The notes under the pieces are model-generated. The model saw only the letters and a program-made list of their open reading frames with translations, was not told the origin of the DNA and did no database searches. From assembly GCA_029338735.1 (NCBI GenBank), contig JAQYAY010000014.1:26517-90516 (forward strand): a stretch of DNA of 64,000 nucleotides, written 5' to 3'. The position numbers were made by a program, and so were the translations under genes. The DNA is from Lachnospiraceae bacterium. Its GTDB lineage: Bacteria; Bacillota; Clostridia; Lachnospirales; Lachnospiraceae. Positions 55,399 through 64,000 of this stretch are shown piece after piece (within the stretch, counting starts at the first letter, position 1; every line of letters begins with the position of its first letter).

Positions 55399-57087
55399 AT
55401 GGAAGAATATAGTAAAAAAGTACTGGTCAGAAGTATTATCATGATGGTGATAATGTGTGCCATTATATATATTGCTGTAACGTTTACCGGGATGGACAAA
55501 TGCAAGATGGTCAGGATCAGCCCGGATGATATCACTGGCGACATAACGACAGCATCGGGTGAGGTCATCAGTGGTCTGCATCCGTATGACTGGAGATTGT
55601 CGAGAGGGGATACGCTGACTGCGAAGATTCAGCTGCCGCGCCAGCAGTATGCCGACAGCACGCTCTGTTTCTCGGTGTACAACAGTGCGGTAAAGGTCGA
55701 ATATAGCGGGAGTATACTGTATTCATACGGATTTGAACATTACAAGAATAACAGGCAGATCGGTGATATACTGGTGTGTGCCAGAATTCCGAACTATGCA
55801 TGGGGAAGAGCAGTTATCCTTACTATTAAAGAGCAGGAGAGGACGAAGACACTTCAGAATTCATCATATTATATCGTACCTTCTGAGAGAGCTGCTTCAT
55901 TCCCAGTAGTCGGACACGGACTTGAATTCGTGATCTTCTTCGTGCTGATGATAGTCGGATGCGGACTCGGGATTTCGGGATTTGTTTTTGTGACAGACAG
56001 GAAGAACAGAACCCTGTTATCATCTATAGGAATCGCGACCTTCCTTCTGTGCTGCTGGTATTTCGGGTACAACCGGTTCTTTTATTCTGTTTCTACGAAT
56101 ATCCATTTCAATGCAATGATAGAGTATTATGCACTTGATCTGGTAAGCATTCCTATTATCGTCTTTGTCTACAATACAATAGAAAATGATGGTATCAGGA
56201 AAAAGATAGTTGCCTTCGTCGGTATATTCGTACTTGTATACAGCGTAGGCTCACTGATTCTGTCAGGTGCGCGCGTTATCATGCTAAGCGATGCCCTGCC
56301 TGGGCTTCAGGTAATACTGGCCGGACAGCTGATCATACTGGTATGGCTTGCAGTGACGGGCGCACGGCGCAATAAGAATGGATTTGAGGCATCGCTTCTC
56401 GTAGGCATCACTACTGGAATGGGATTCGCAGTCATCGAGGTAGTTGCGATCAGAATCAGAAACTGGGAACATTTCCCGAGGGCACTTCTTGGAGTCACTT
56501 CGTTCAATTTTGCCTCTGTCGGACTTGCGATTCTGATACTGACACTCATCATAGGTGTGGTTGAAAAGCTGTATCACGATCTGAGAACCAGGACCGAGCA
56601 GGAAGAGCTCGAGAAACTAGCCTATATTGATCAGCTGACAGGTATTCCGAACCGTATCAGCTGTACGAACAAGATGAGGAATCTGACTACTGACCAGTGG
56701 TATGCGGTAGCATTTTTTGATGTAGATGGTCTGAAGGCTGCAAACGATAACTATGGTCATGATGTAGGAGATGCTCTGATAAAGGAGGCAGCAGGCCTTA
56801 TAAGTATTGCATTTGGTAATCGTAAGGGCTTCTATGGCCGCTGGGGCGGCGATGAATTCGTAGCAGTATTTCTGGACAAGTCGTCATATTCCAGATTCGA
56901 TCTCGTCTTTGGCAGATATATGGATTATGTGACAAAGAAGAACAGGCTTCCGGTTCCATTTTCTATTTCTGTCGGATATATGGAGCATACACAGGGATCG
57001 AGGACTGGTGTCAATGACATAGTCAACCAGGCAGATGAGCGGATGTACTACAACAAGAAGTGCAAGAAAAAAGAGCGCAAGGCATGA
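55399..57087 (+). CDS. membrane diguanylate cyclase with 7TM-like sensory part
   Basis: A 562-residue protein making c-di-GMP. After an N-terminal helix (residues about 10-30) there is an extracytoplasmic domain (about 31-175), then some seven membrane helices, and a GGDEF domain from about residue 405. The active-site signature is [12 protein letters not shown] at 483-487 for GGDEF, intact. The inhibitory I-site (RxxD five residues ahead) reads RKGF, so product inhibition through it is not expected. The architecture recalls 7TMR-DISM-type signal receptors. Start ATG 55399 follows a weak TAAGG; TTG 55393 is also in frame. Confidence 0.9.
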   Translation: MEEYSKKVLVRSIIMMVIMCAIIYIAVTFTGMDKCKMVRISPDDITGDITTASGEVISGLHPYDWRLSRGDTLTAKIQLPRQQYADSTLCFSVYNSAVKVEYSGSILYSYGFEHYKNNRQIGDILVCARIPNYAWGRAVILTIKEQERTKTLQNSSYYIVPSERAASFPVVGHGLEFVIFFVLMIVGCGLGISGFVFVTDRKNRTLLSSIGIATFLLCCWYFGYNRFFYSVSTNIHFNAMIEYYALDLVSIPIIVFVYNTIENDGIRKKIVAFVGIFVLVYSVGSLILSGARVIMLSDALPGLQVILAGQLIILVWLAVTGARRNKNGFEASLLVGITTGMGFAVIEVVAIRIRNWEHFPRALLGVTSFNFASVGLAILILTLIIGVVEKLYHDLRTRTEQEELEKLAYIDQLTGIPNRISCTNKMRNLTTDQWYAVAFFDVDGLKAANDNYGHDVGDALIKEAAGLISIAFGNRKGFYGRWGGDEFVAVFLDKSSYSRFDLVFGRYMDYVTKKNRLPVPFSISVGYMEHTQGSRTGVNDIVNQADERMYYNKKCKKKERKA

Positions 57088-57095
57088 ATACGCAC

Positions 57096-57124
57096 TTTAC
57101 TGAATCATGCAAATGGCTTATAAT
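57096..57124 (+). promoter_or_regulatory. argF promoter
   Basis: TTTACT (57096-57101), 17-bp spacer, TATAAT (57119-57124), directly after the diguanylate cyclase stop at 57087. No ARG-box palindrome is evident. Confidence 0.6.
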
Positions 57125-57149
57125 CAGTAAAATGCAAAGGAGTAAGAAC

Positions 57150-58142
57150 ATGGATTTATATGGCAAGAATTTTCTCAAGATGACAGACCTCACAGCTGAT
57201 GATATCACAGGCCTTATCGACCTGTCAGCAAGGCTCAAGGATGAGAAGAAAAAGGGCCTTTCACAGCTCGATTATCTCAAAGGTAAAAATATAGCGCTGA
57301 TTTTTGAAAAGACCAGTACAAGAACCAGATGCTCATTCGAGGTTGCCGCTCATGACATGGGCATGACGACCACATATCTCGATCCGTCAGGATCACAGAT
57401 CGGAAAGAAAGAGAGCATCAAGGATACTGCAAGAGTTCTTGGCAGGATGTTTGACGGAATTGAGTATCGTGGCTTCGGTCAGGAGATCGTAGAGCAGCTT
57501 GCTCAGTATGCGGGAGTGCCTGTATGGAACGGCCTGACCAATGAGAGCCATCCGACACAGATGATCGCCGATATGCTGACTATAAGGGAGCATCTCGGCA
57601 GGCTCAAGGGTGTGAAGTTCGTTTACATGGGCGATGCCAGATACAATATGGGCAATTCACTGATGGTCACCTGTGCCAAGCTCGGAATGGACTTTGTTGC
57701 CTGCACCAATAAAAAATATTTCCCAGACAACAGACTCGTAGAGTATTCCCAGAAGCAGGCGAAGGAGAGCGGCGGAAGTGTCACGCTCACAGAAAGCGTC
57801 GAAGAGGCCTGCAAGGATGCAGATGTCATCTATACCGATGTATGGGTTTCAATGGGTGAGCCTGACAATGTATGGAAAGAGCGTATCAATGATCTCCTCC
57901 CGTATCAGGTCAATGTGAAGGCTCTTTCATATGCAAAGGATTCAGTCATTTTCATGCACTGCCTGCCTGCATTCCATGATCTCGATACCACAATCGGCAG
58001 ACAGATCAATGAGAAGTACGGCCTGGCTGAGATGGAAGTCACGGATGAAGTATTTGAAGGACCTCACTCTGTAGTGTTTGATGAGGCTGAGAACCGCATG
58101 CATTCGATCAAGGCCATCATCTATGCAACCATGGTAAAGTAA
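57150..58142 (+). CDS. argF: ornithine carbamoyltransferase
   Basis: Transfers the carbamoyl group from carbamoyl phosphate to ornithine to give citrulline in arginine synthesis. The 330-residue protein has the carbamoyl-phosphate motif FEKTSTRTR and the ornithine motif HCLPAFHD. The upstream frame back to 57060 is not used: AAAGGAG at 57136-57142 and a promoter fit ATG 57150, giving normal length. A catabolic ArgF of the deiminase pathway is possible, but no arcA or arcC is linked. It overlaps the next gene by one base. Confidence 0.94.
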   Translation: MDLYGKNFLKMTDLTADDITGLIDLSARLKDEKKKGLSQLDYLKGKNIALIFEKTSTRTRCSFEVAAHDMGMTTTYLDPSGSQIGKKESIKDTARVLGRMFDGIEYRGFGQEIVEQLAQYAGVPVWNGLTNESHPTQMIADMLTIREHLGRLKGVKFVYMGDARYNMGNSLMVTCAKLGMDFVACTNKKYFPDNRLVEYSQKQAKESGGSVTLTESVEEACKDADVIYTDVWVSMGEPDNVWKERINDLLPYQVNVKALSYAKDSVIFMHCLPAFHDLDTTIGRQINEKYGLAEMEVTDEVFEGPHSVVFDEAENRMHSIKAIIYATMVK

Positions 58143-58456
58143 TGTATCAGGACAGAATAGTACTCTGCGCGGCGAGCGCATATAATAAAAAATATTATCT
58201 TAATCCGGACTTTGACGGACTCCCGGATCAGGTGAAAAAAGAACTGCAGATCATGTGTGTCCTTTTTACTGAGGACATTGGCGGTGTCATTGAGTTGTAT
58301 TTCGATGAAGACGGCAGCCTGCATCTGATGACTGATTCGGAGGAGGGCGATCTCACCTACGACAATATCGGTGCACCGCTCAAGATCAAGCAGATCCAGA
58401 AAGACCAGCGACAGCTTTTTGCTGAGCTCGAAGAATATTTTAAAGAGTTCTTTTAA
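58142..58456 (+). CDS. small conserved protein of unknown function (DUF6145-like)
   Basis: A 104-residue acidic protein. I recall similar small proteins, annotated as DUF6145, in many Lachnospiraceae, but could not verify the match. The core shows [37 protein letters not shown] and an acidic [18 protein letters not shown] stretch; no catalytic motif is visible. It overlaps the argF stop by one base and precedes coaX by 8 bases, so it is part of an argF-coaX transcription unit. Confidence 0.8.
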   Translation: MYQDRIVLCAASAYNKKYYLNPDFDGLPDQVKKELQIMCVLFTEDIGGVIELYFDEDGSLHLMTDSEEGDLTYDNIGAPLKIKQIQKDQRQLFAELEEYFKEFF

Positions 58457-58464
58457 GGAAAAAT

Positions 58465-59235
58465 ATGTTATTAGCAGTAGATGTAGGTAATACAAATATC
58501 ACACTTGGTGTCTTCGAGGACGGTGTGCTCATCGGCAATTTCAGGCTGAATACAGGGATTGCCCGTACTTCTGATGAGTACGGGATTTCAATCAGGAATA
58601 TTCTCTATCACAACGGGATTGATCACAATAAGGTAAAGGACTGTATCATTGCATCTGTCGTTCCGGCTGTCATGCACTCGCTCACTAGCGGTATCATCAA
58701 GTATTTCGATACGAAGCCTCTGATCGTGGCTGCCGGTGTGAAGACTGGTATCAATATTCAGACTGAGGTTCCGAACCAGATCGGTGCTGACAGAATTGTC
58801 GATGCTGCCGGTGCATATGAACTGTATGGCGGTCCGCTCATTGTCATTGATTTCGGTACTGCTACGACATATGATTTCGTTGATGAAAAGGGTGCGTTCA
58901 GATACGGTGTGACTGCCCCTGGTATCCGCATCTCTGCGAAGGCTCTGTGGGAAGATGCTGCGAAGCTCCCTGAAGTCGAGATCAGAAAGCCGAAGTCTAT
59001 TCTCGCCCGCGAGACGATCAGCTCCATGCAGGCTGGTCTCGTGTATGGCCAGATCGGTGCGACCGAGTATATCATCAAGAATATGATCAGGGAATCCGGC
59101 GCGAAGAATGTGAAGGTCATCGCTACCGGCGGTCTCGGGAAGATGATTTCCAACGAGACGAAATATATTGATAAATATAATCCGGACCTCACGCTGCAGG
59201 GGATGAGGTTTATTTACGAGAAGCAGGGGAAGTAA
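58465..59235 (+). CDS. coaX: type III pantothenate kinase
   Basis: Phosphorylates pantothenate, the first step of CoA synthesis, by the CoaX route that is not feedback-inhibited by CoA. The 256-residue ASKHA-fold protein begins with the phosphate loop [16 protein letters not shown]; further conserved blocks are [28 protein letters not shown] and ATGGLGK. The length is standard. The intact ribosome-binding site AAGGA is just upstream of ATG 58465. Confidence 0.95.
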   Translation: MLLAVDVGNTNITLGVFEDGVLIGNFRLNTGIARTSDEYGISIRNILYHNGIDHNKVKDCIIASVVPAVMHSLTSGIIKYFDTKPLIVAAGVKTGINIQTEVPNQIGADRIVDAAGAYELYGGPLIVIDFGTATTYDFVDEKGAFRYGVTAPGIRISAKALWEDAAKLPEVEIRKPKSILARETISSMQAGLVYGQIGATEYIIKNMIRESGAKNVKVIATGGLGKMISNETKYIDKYNPDLTLQGMRFIYEKQGK

Positions 59236-59263
59236 GTTATCGTGTTTCGTTGCCCCTGTTTTT
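59222..59263 (+). terminator. possible coaX terminator
   Basis: AGCAGGGG (59222-59229, overlapping the coaX end) pairs with CCCCTGTT (59253-59260) with one wobble, followed by TTT. The loop is long, so efficiency is uncertain. Confidence 0.5.
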
Positions 59264-59936
59264 ACCTTACAAATGCTGTCAGAAGGTAAGCTTTTTCATT
59301 AGGTATAATTGATATTTCTTTATATATTTTTTCGTCGGGCATACCGCAATGGCTGACTGCTCCGATGAATTCGTGGTCGGATGCATCAAGTATTTCTTTC
59401 AGTTCTGAGATGTGTTTTCCCAGTTTCATAAAAATTTTGATTCCCGGAAGTTCAAGGGCCTCACGCAGGTCTGCGGATCCCGGGATTATGTGTATCTGTT
59501 CATTTCCGTCACCTAGTATTATTCCTAGCAGGCTGGCACATGACAGGAATGATGGGATGCCGTCTGCGTACCTCACTGTAAATCCATCTGCATATGCAAA
59601 AGCCGCTATATATGAAAATGTCGAGTAGATCAGTGGATCACCGATTGTAACGAAGGCTGTATCTTTTCCTGATGACAGATATTCCTTCACTGATTCATAT
59701 ATTTTTTCACGTCTCTGATTGAGTGTGCTCTTATCACGGATCATTGGAAAATCGAAAAAGTGCAGCTCTTTATTTTCAGGTATATAGTCTTTTACTATGT
59801 CATATGCCCTGCATTGATCCTTACTTCCTGCTGGAAAGATAATGACAGCGCACTGCTTTATTATTTCAATTGCTTTTAGCGTGATTTCAGATGGATTGCC
59901 GCATCCTGCGCCGACCCCGTATAGTATTCCTGACAT
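59262..59936 (-). CDS. cbiL: precorrin-2/cobalt-factor II C20-methyltransferase, isolated
   Basis: A 224-residue SAM-dependent tetrapyrrole methylase of the CobI/CbiL type. The N-terminus GILYGVGAGCGNPSEITLKAIEII matches the GVGPGDPELLTLKA family signature, although GPGD is altered to GAGCGN; FVTIGDPLIYSTFSY and a GIPSFLSCAS segment follow. It acts at C20 during corrin ring synthesis. No other cobalamin gene is in the window, and the DNA looks more A+T-rich than its neighbours, so it may be a displaced member of a split pathway or a transferred gene. Confidence 0.85.
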   Translation of the reverse strand: MSGILYGVGAGCGNPSEITLKAIEIIKQCAVIIFPAGSKDQCRAYDIVKDYIPENKELHFFDFPMIRDKSTLNQRREKIYESVKEYLSSGKDTAFVTIGDPLIYSTFSYIAAFAYADGFTVRYADGIPSFLSCASLLGIILGDGNEQIHIIPGSADLREALELPGIKIFMKLGKHISELKEILDASDHEFIGAVSHCGMPDEKIYKEISIIPNEKAYLLTAFVR

Positions 59937-60066
59937 TTAGTTTTCCTCCAGTGAAAATGATTCAGACATCAGTTTATCAGTTTATCGAGCCTGAATCTTT
60001 TTTTCATACACACAATTTTACCACACCATTCACGAATTTTTAACAACATCGCAGAGAATTTTGCGT

Positions 60067-60087
60067 TATAATATTTGCAAATATTAT
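60067..60087 (+). promoter_or_regulatory. perfect 20-bp palindrome on the -10 region of the alarmone synthetase operon
   Basis: ATAATATTTG (60068-60077) and CAAATATTAT (60078-60087) form a perfect palindrome. TATAAT at 60067-60072 overlaps its left end. The gene's ribosome-binding site (TGGAG) follows. It could be an operator or a stem at the 5' end of the message. Confidence 0.7.
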
Positions 60088-60102
60088 CTGGAGTAATAGA
60101 AA

Positions 60103-60717
60103 ATGGAAGATAGCATCTATGGACCTTACAGGCCGCAACTGGAGAAAATAGAAAAGGAACTGCTCGATGATATCAATGCACTGAGATCCGAGCTCAAAGA
60201 GAAGAATGGTATGGATCCGGTTGAGCATTGTCTGTCCAGGATCAAGTCTGAAGACAGCATGCGTGAGAAGTGCGTGAGAAAGGGACTTCCGGTCACGACT
60301 GAGTCGGCACTCACAAAGATATATGATGCGGTCGGCATCAGAGTCGTGTGTGCATTTCTTGACGACATTTACAAATTCAGGGATCATCTCGTGGCACTGC
60401 CTGGTGCTGAGGTTGTCGAAGAAAAGGATTATATAAAGCACGCGAAGCCGAACGGATACAGGAGTTATCACATGATTCTCAGGATGCATGGCAGGTTCTA
60501 TGCTGAGATCCAGCTGCGCACCATTTCACAGGATACCTGGGCTGCACTTGAGCATCATATCAGATACAAGCATGACCTTGGGAATGCAAATGAGGAGCTC
60601 ATCGTGTCCGAACTCAAGAGATGTGCTGATGAGCTGGCATCGACAGATATTTCGATGCAGACGATCAGGGACATGATATTTGAAGAGAATCACAAGGAAG
60701 AGAGTGAGACAGAATGA
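60103..60717 (+). CDS. small alarmone synthetase (RelQ/YjbM-type)
   Basis: A 204-residue (p)ppGpp synthetase lacking hydrolase and regulatory domains. RelA/SpoT synthetase blocks are visible: KIYDAVGIRVVCAF, the KPNGYRSYHMIL loop, FYAEIQLRTISQDTWAALEHHIRYK, with the conserved Gln/Glu residues around EIQLRT. It makes pppGpp from GTP/GDP and ATP in response to stress. It shares an ATGA overlap with the following response-regulator gene, so it is under the same transcriptional control as a two-component system. Confidence 0.92.
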   Translation: MEDSIYGPYRPQLEKIEKELLDDINALRSELKEKNGMDPVEHCLSRIKSEDSMREKCVRKGLPVTTESALTKIYDAVGIRVVCAFLDDIYKFRDHLVALPGAEVVEEKDYIKHAKPNGYRSYHMILRMHGRFYAEIQLRTISQDTWAALEHHIRYKHDLGNANEELIVSELKRCADELASTDISMQTIRDMIFEENHKEESETE

Positions 60718-61400
60718 AACTATTATTAGCAGAAGATACAAGAGATCTGAACCGTGCTGAGACTGCCATACTGCAGCATGAAGGATACGATGTGACGAGC
60801 GCCTATGATGGTCAGGAGGCACTGGACTATCTGTCAGAGGACAGCTTTGATGCTGTAATACTCGACATCATGATGCCAAGGGTGGATGGACTCGGAGTTC
60901 TCAGATATATGAGAGAAAATAATATCCTGACACCTGTCCTTCTTCTGACGGCGAAGACCGAGGTTGATGACAAGGTTGCTGGACTTGATGCCGGAGCTGA
61001 TGATTATCTGGCGAAGCCTTTTGATATGAGAGAGCTCCTGGCCAGGGTCAGGGCACTCGTCAGAAGAGGCAGGGAATACAATCCGCAGGATATGAGCTTC
61101 GGAGATATTTCCCTGAAGGCAGATGAGATGGAGCTCTCATGTGAGAATTCAGTCAGACTCTCTATCAGGGAATTCGAGCTGATGCAGCTGCTGATGACGC
61201 ATGCAGACGGAGAGCTGTCGACAGACGATATCCTCCAGAAAATCTGGGCATCAGAACCGGATGCCAATGAAGATACGGTATGGCTTTATATTTCATATCT
61301 CAAGAGAAAACTCTCAGCCATAGATTCCAATCTTACGATAGATGGAGAAAAGGGAGGAACATTCAGATTAAACGAAGGTGCTACAGAACAGAAGCAGTGA
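60714..61400 (+). CDS. OmpR-family response regulator
   Basis: A 228-residue regulator: receiver domain with Asp51 in AVILDIMMPR, Thr and Lys in LLTAKTEVDD...YLAKPFD, then a winged-helix domain (FELMQLLMTHADGELSTDDILQKIWASEPDANEDTVWLYISYLKRKL). It pairs with the kinase encoded 27 bases downstream. The ATG overlaps the alarmone synthetase stop. Probable target includes its own operon promoter, possibly via the palindrome at 60068-60087. Confidence 0.94.
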   Translation: MKLLLAEDTRDLNRAETAILQHEGYDVTSAYDGQEALDYLSEDSFDAVILDIMMPRVDGLGVLRYMRENNILTPVLLLTAKTEVDDKVAGLDAGADDYLAKPFDMRELLARVRALVRRGREYNPQDMSFGDISLKADEMELSCENSVRLSIREFELMQLLMTHADGELSTDDILQKIWASEPDANEDTVWLYISYLKRKLSAIDSNLTIDGEKGGTFRLNEGATEQKQ

Positions 61401-61427
61401 AAAACCTTTTGAAATGGAGGCTTCCAT

Positions 61428-62780
61428 ATGAATGAACAGTCGATCAGAAAACTGAAGAACAAATTCCTGCTTGTATCAATGTGCTCCTTTATTGCGGTGA
61501 TGCTGATCGTTGGCGGACTAATATATGTGAGCACTCTGATGGTGACCCGCAAAGAGGCAAAGGAAGTCACTCAGGCTATAATCGATAATGGAGGCAATCT
61601 GCCTGCGGTAAAAGTTTCGATATATAAGAACCCATCTGATGGTACGACATCATCTTCCGACGAAGAGGAGAATTCGGTTGAAGAGGATCTCCGTGGGAAC
61701 AAGTCGCTGAAGAGAGGACTGAATGAATTCCTGAGCACGCTCTTTGGCAATGGCAATGGCGCTCTGACGAATAAGGACCAGTGGTATTCGGTCAGATATT
61801 TCACAGTGTGCTTCGATAAAGATGATAAGGTCATAGATATCAATGCTGACAGGATTGCGTCAATTGACGTATCCGATGCGAAGCAGTATGCGCTTGCCGT
61901 GAAGAACAATATGTTCAAATTCGGCAGTATAGGCGACTATTATTATCAGGTGCAGAATAATAAAAATGGCTCAATTGTCGCATTTGTGGACTGTACGAAC
62001 CAGATCAGGATCACGAACAGAATCCTCTATATCGCACTGATACTAATAGGTTTCGGCTCGATCATTTCATTTGTAGTGCTGCATGCACTTTCATACAGGG
62101 TCATAGCGCCTGAGATCAGGAATGCAGAGCAGCAGAAACAGTTCATCACGAATGCGAGTCATGAGCTCAAGACTCCTCTTGCAGTCATCAAGGCCAATAC
62201 ACAGGTTCAGGAGATGATGAATGGCAAGGATGAATGGACGGAGTCCACGATGCGGCAGGTCGACAGGATGACGGGACTCATCCAGAATCTGGTCACAATA
62301 GTCAGGGCCGAGGAAAAGGAAGATTCCGAGAACCGCGTGGATACAGATGTATCGGCAGCTATCAGGGATACGGTGAAGAGTTATGCACCTGTTGCAGAGA
62401 ATGCCGGAGAGACACTGAATCAGAATATAGGCGACGGGATCCATATGAATGCAGTCGAGAGCCAGATCAGGCAGCTGGCGACACTTCTCATCGACAATGC
62501 AATCAAGTACTGCGATGAGCATGGTACGATAAATGTAGAACTGCTTCAGAAAGGCCGCGGAGTGAAGCTGTCAGTTTCCAATTCATATGCCAATGGGAAA
62601 AATGTCGATTACTCCAAGTTCTTTGAGAGATTTTACAGAGAAGACAAATCACACAATGTGGATAAGGGCGGATATGGAATAGGACTTTCGATTGCAGAGA
62701 GTCTGGTGAAGCAGTACAATGGCACTATAGGGGCATCGTGGAAAGATGATATAATCACTTTTGACTGCATACTGAAATAG
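61428..62780 (+). CDS. sensor histidine kinase
   Basis: A 450-residue membrane kinase with helices at about residues 13-36 and 203-225 bracketing an extracytoplasmic domain of about 165 residues that includes a Ser/Glu-rich stretch. The phospho-acceptor His245 lies in NASHELKTPLAVIK; the ATPase domain has N-box LIDNAIKYC, and GGYGIGLSIAESLV. The input signal is not obvious. It completes an alarmone synthetase, regulator, kinase operon. After the gene, 62781-62955 holds no credible gene but the greA promoter. Confidence 0.93.
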   Translation: MNEQSIRKLKNKFLLVSMCSFIAVMLIVGGLIYVSTLMVTRKEAKEVTQAIIDNGGNLPAVKVSIYKNPSDGTTSSSDEEENSVEEDLRGNKSLKRGLNEFLSTLFGNGNGALTNKDQWYSVRYFTVCFDKDDKVIDINADRIASIDVSDAKQYALAVKNNMFKFGSIGDYYYQVQNNKNGSIVAFVDCTNQIRITNRILYIALILIGFGSIISFVVLHALSYRVIAPEIRNAEQQKQFITNASHELKTPLAVIKANTQVQEMMNGKDEWTESTMRQVDRMTGLIQNLVTIVRAEEKEDSENRVDTDVSAAIRDTVKSYAPVAENAGETLNQNIGDGIHMNAVESQIRQLATLLIDNAIKYCDEHGTINVELLQKGRGVKLSVSNSYANGKNVDYSKFFERFYREDKSHNVDKGGYGIGLSIAESLVKQYNGTIGASWKDDIITFDCILK

Positions 62781-62882
62781 GAGAAGGATATGGATATTCA
62801 GGTACAGCGGATATGAGGGCACGACAGAGGAGACTGAATGGGCATACCATATGTATGACCGATTAGTGAAAATGCTTGATTC

Positions 62883-62911
62883 TTGACTTTATTTTTCAAT
62901 AAGCTTATACT
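62883..62911 (+). promoter_or_regulatory. greA promoter
   Basis: TTGACT (62883-62888), 17-bp spacer, TATACT (62906-62911). AAAGGA follows at about 62941 before ATG 62956. Confidence 0.75.
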
Positions 62912-62955
62912 ATCAAGGCACTAAAAGGCTTTGTTATAAAAGAAAGGACACTGTC

Positions 62956-63429
62956 ATGGCTGAGAAAAAGAACCTGATGACAAAAGAAGGTAAGAAAAAA
63001 CTGGAGGATGAGCTGCAGGATCTGATACATGTGCAGCGTCCGGCTATTACCAAGAAGATTGCTGAGGCCAGGGAGCAGGGAGACCTGTCAGAGAATGCCG
63101 AATACGATGCTGCAATGGATGAACAGGGAAAGATTGAGGACAGGATCAAGGATATCCAGGAAATCCTCAAGGATGCCGTAGTCGTTGCAGATGATGATAC
63201 AGGCAAGATCAATATCGGATATACTGTCAAGCTTCTCGATCTCGAAGAGAACGAAGAGGATGAGTACAAGATCGTAGGATCGAACGAAGTAGATATCCTG
63301 AATGGCAAGATCTCAAATGAGTCACCGGTAGGTGCCGCAGTCATCGGACATGTCGCAGGTGATACAGTCACAGTTGAGACAGAGGCAGGAAGCTTCCAGT
63401 ACAAGATAGTCGAAGCTGAGAGATCCTGA
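62956..63429 (+). CDS. greA: transcription elongation factor GreA
   Basis: A 157-residue factor that rescues backtracked RNA polymerase by stimulating transcript cleavage. The N-terminal coiled coil ends in the acidic tip region EAREQGDLSENAEYDAA, whose Asp and Glu residues are the functional ones; the C-terminal FKBP-like globular domain ends in YKIVEAE. The gene is followed after 28 bases by lysS, the common clostridial order greA-lysS. Confidence 0.95.
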   Translation: MAEKKNLMTKEGKKKLEDELQDLIHVQRPAITKKIAEAREQGDLSENAEYDAAMDEQGKIEDRIKDIQEILKDAVVVADDDTGKINIGYTVKLLDLEENEEDEYKIVGSNEVDILNGKISNESPVGAAVIGHVAGDTVTVETEAGSFQYKIVEAERS

Positions 63430-63457
63430 TAATATATAGAAAAGAGTAATAATTCAA

Positions 63458-64000
63458 ATGCCAGCAAAGAACAATTCAAAAGATAATAATCAGCTGCTTC
63501 AGATCAGAAGAGACAAGCTGAAGGAGCTTCAGGCAGCAGGCCGTGATCCGTTTAAGATCACGAAGTATGATCAGACACATCATAGTTCAGATATCAAAGA
63601 GAATTTTGATGCACTTGAGTTTGAGCCGCCAGTAGATGCAGATGGTAATCATGAGGTAGTACCTCTTGAGGATATCCCGAAGGACAAGGTCGTATCAATC
63701 GCTGGACGTATCATGTTCAAGCGTGTCATGGGCAAGGCATCTTTTGCAAATGTCCGTGATCTCAAGGGCGATATCCAGATCTATGTGACGAGAAATGATC
63801 TCGGAGATGATGAGTACGCATATTTCAAGAAGTATGACGTAGGTGATATCATCGGAGTTAAGGGCTTTGTATTCAAGACTAAGACCGGTGAGATCTCAGT
63901 TCATGCAAAAGAGGTCACACTTCTGTCCAAGAGTCTCCAGATCCTTCCTGAGAAGTTCCATGGACTCACAGATACCGATATCAGATACCGTCAGAGATAC
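63458..64000 (+). CDS. lysS: lysyl-tRNA synthetase, 5' part (runs off the window)
   Basis: The first 181 codons of a class II LysRS are present. The N-terminal helix ([20 protein letters not shown]), the OB-fold anticodon-binding domain ([32 protein letters not shown]), [20 protein letters not shown] and [17 protein letters not shown] match the family exactly. The catalytic domain lies beyond the window end. Weak GAG-type ribosome-binding site before ATG 63458; probably co-transcribed with greA. Confidence 0.93.
   Translation, partial: MPAKNNSKDNNQLLQIRRDKLKELQAAGRDPFKITKYDQTHHSSDIKENFDALEFEPPVDADGNHEVVPLEDIPKDKVVSIAGRIMFKRVMGKASFANVRDLKGDIQIYVTRNDLGDDEYAYFKKYDVGDIIGVKGFVFKTKTGEISVHAKEVTLLSKSLQILPEKFHGLTDTDIRYRQRY

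Noticed and set aside
62781..62882. Possible gene remnant between the kinase gene and greA
   Set aside because: Short frames are interrupted by stops and match nothing I recognise; treated as ordinary intergenic sequence.

Overview
The window looks like an ordinary chromosomal segment of an anaerobic, butyrate-forming, fibre-degrading member of the Clostridia, most likely family Lachnospiraceae. The pointers are a Roseburia/Butyrivibrio-type butyryl-CoA:acetate CoA-transferase, an [FeFe]-hydrogenase maturase (HydF), a GH94 cellobiose phosphorylase with its own LacI regulator and ABC importer, a large Gram-positive-type SRP RNA, lipoproteins with Ser-rich linkers, DnaD/DnaC-type primosome genes, and YesM/YesN two-component genes. 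I see no insertion sequence, prophage, CRISPR array or rRNA operon. Species assignment is not possible from sequence reading alone.

Layout. 0-9.4 kb: a DMT-like membrane protein, an unknown anchored protein, murC, a DnaA-box-rich terminator region, a DnaD-like/DnaC-like primosome pair, prs, then a minus-strand glycosyltransferase-PAP2 pair. 9.4-12.7 kb: tyrS, mntP behind a probable Mn2+ riboswitch, and a Ca2+/Na+ antiporter. 12.8-18.4 kb: a tightly overlapping housekeeping operon (zinc-ribbon protein, metG, TatD nuclease, rsmA, GIY-YIG protein, tadA with an N-terminal extension, GNAT). 18.5-25.8 kb: a cello-oligosaccharide locus with cellobiose phosphorylase diverging from a LacI regulator followed by a solute-binding protein and two permeases; three CGAAnnCGnnTTCG operators sit in the divergent promoter region. 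25.8-34.4 kb: SRP RNA, hydF, a coiled-coil protein, an aconitase-family hydratase, tRNA-Val(CAC), a TSCPD protein, an OGG-like glycosylase, a GH13 enzyme and an unknown protein.

34.6-44.7 kb is the most unusual part: an mglBAC-type sugar transporter followed by a YesN-like regulator, a YesM/LytS-like sensor kinase and two further periplasmic-binding-type proteins. The transporter's MglB appears to be a circular permutation: the segment that normally forms the N-terminal strand-helix units sits at the C-terminus, yet every pocket residue of E. coli galactose/glucose-binding protein has a counterpart (N256 replaced by Gln). The sensor-linked paralogue encoded 9 kb away has the normal order and serves as an internal control. 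The MglC permease also carries about 215 extra N-terminal coiled-coil residues.

44.7-54.4 kb: a secreted glucosaminidase, mscL with a zinc-ribbon tail, a spore-photoproduct-lyase-like radical SAM protein, glpK, an SDR, trxA divergent from a CsoR-type repressor with a clear operator, an aminotransferase, a thioesterase and the butyryl-CoA:acetate CoA-transferase. 54.3-64 kb: dusB, a membrane diguanylate cyclase, argF, a small conserved protein, coaX, an isolated cbiL, a small alarmone synthetase in operon with an OmpR/histidine-kinase pair behind a perfect 20-bp palindrome, greA, and the 5' part of lysS running off the end.
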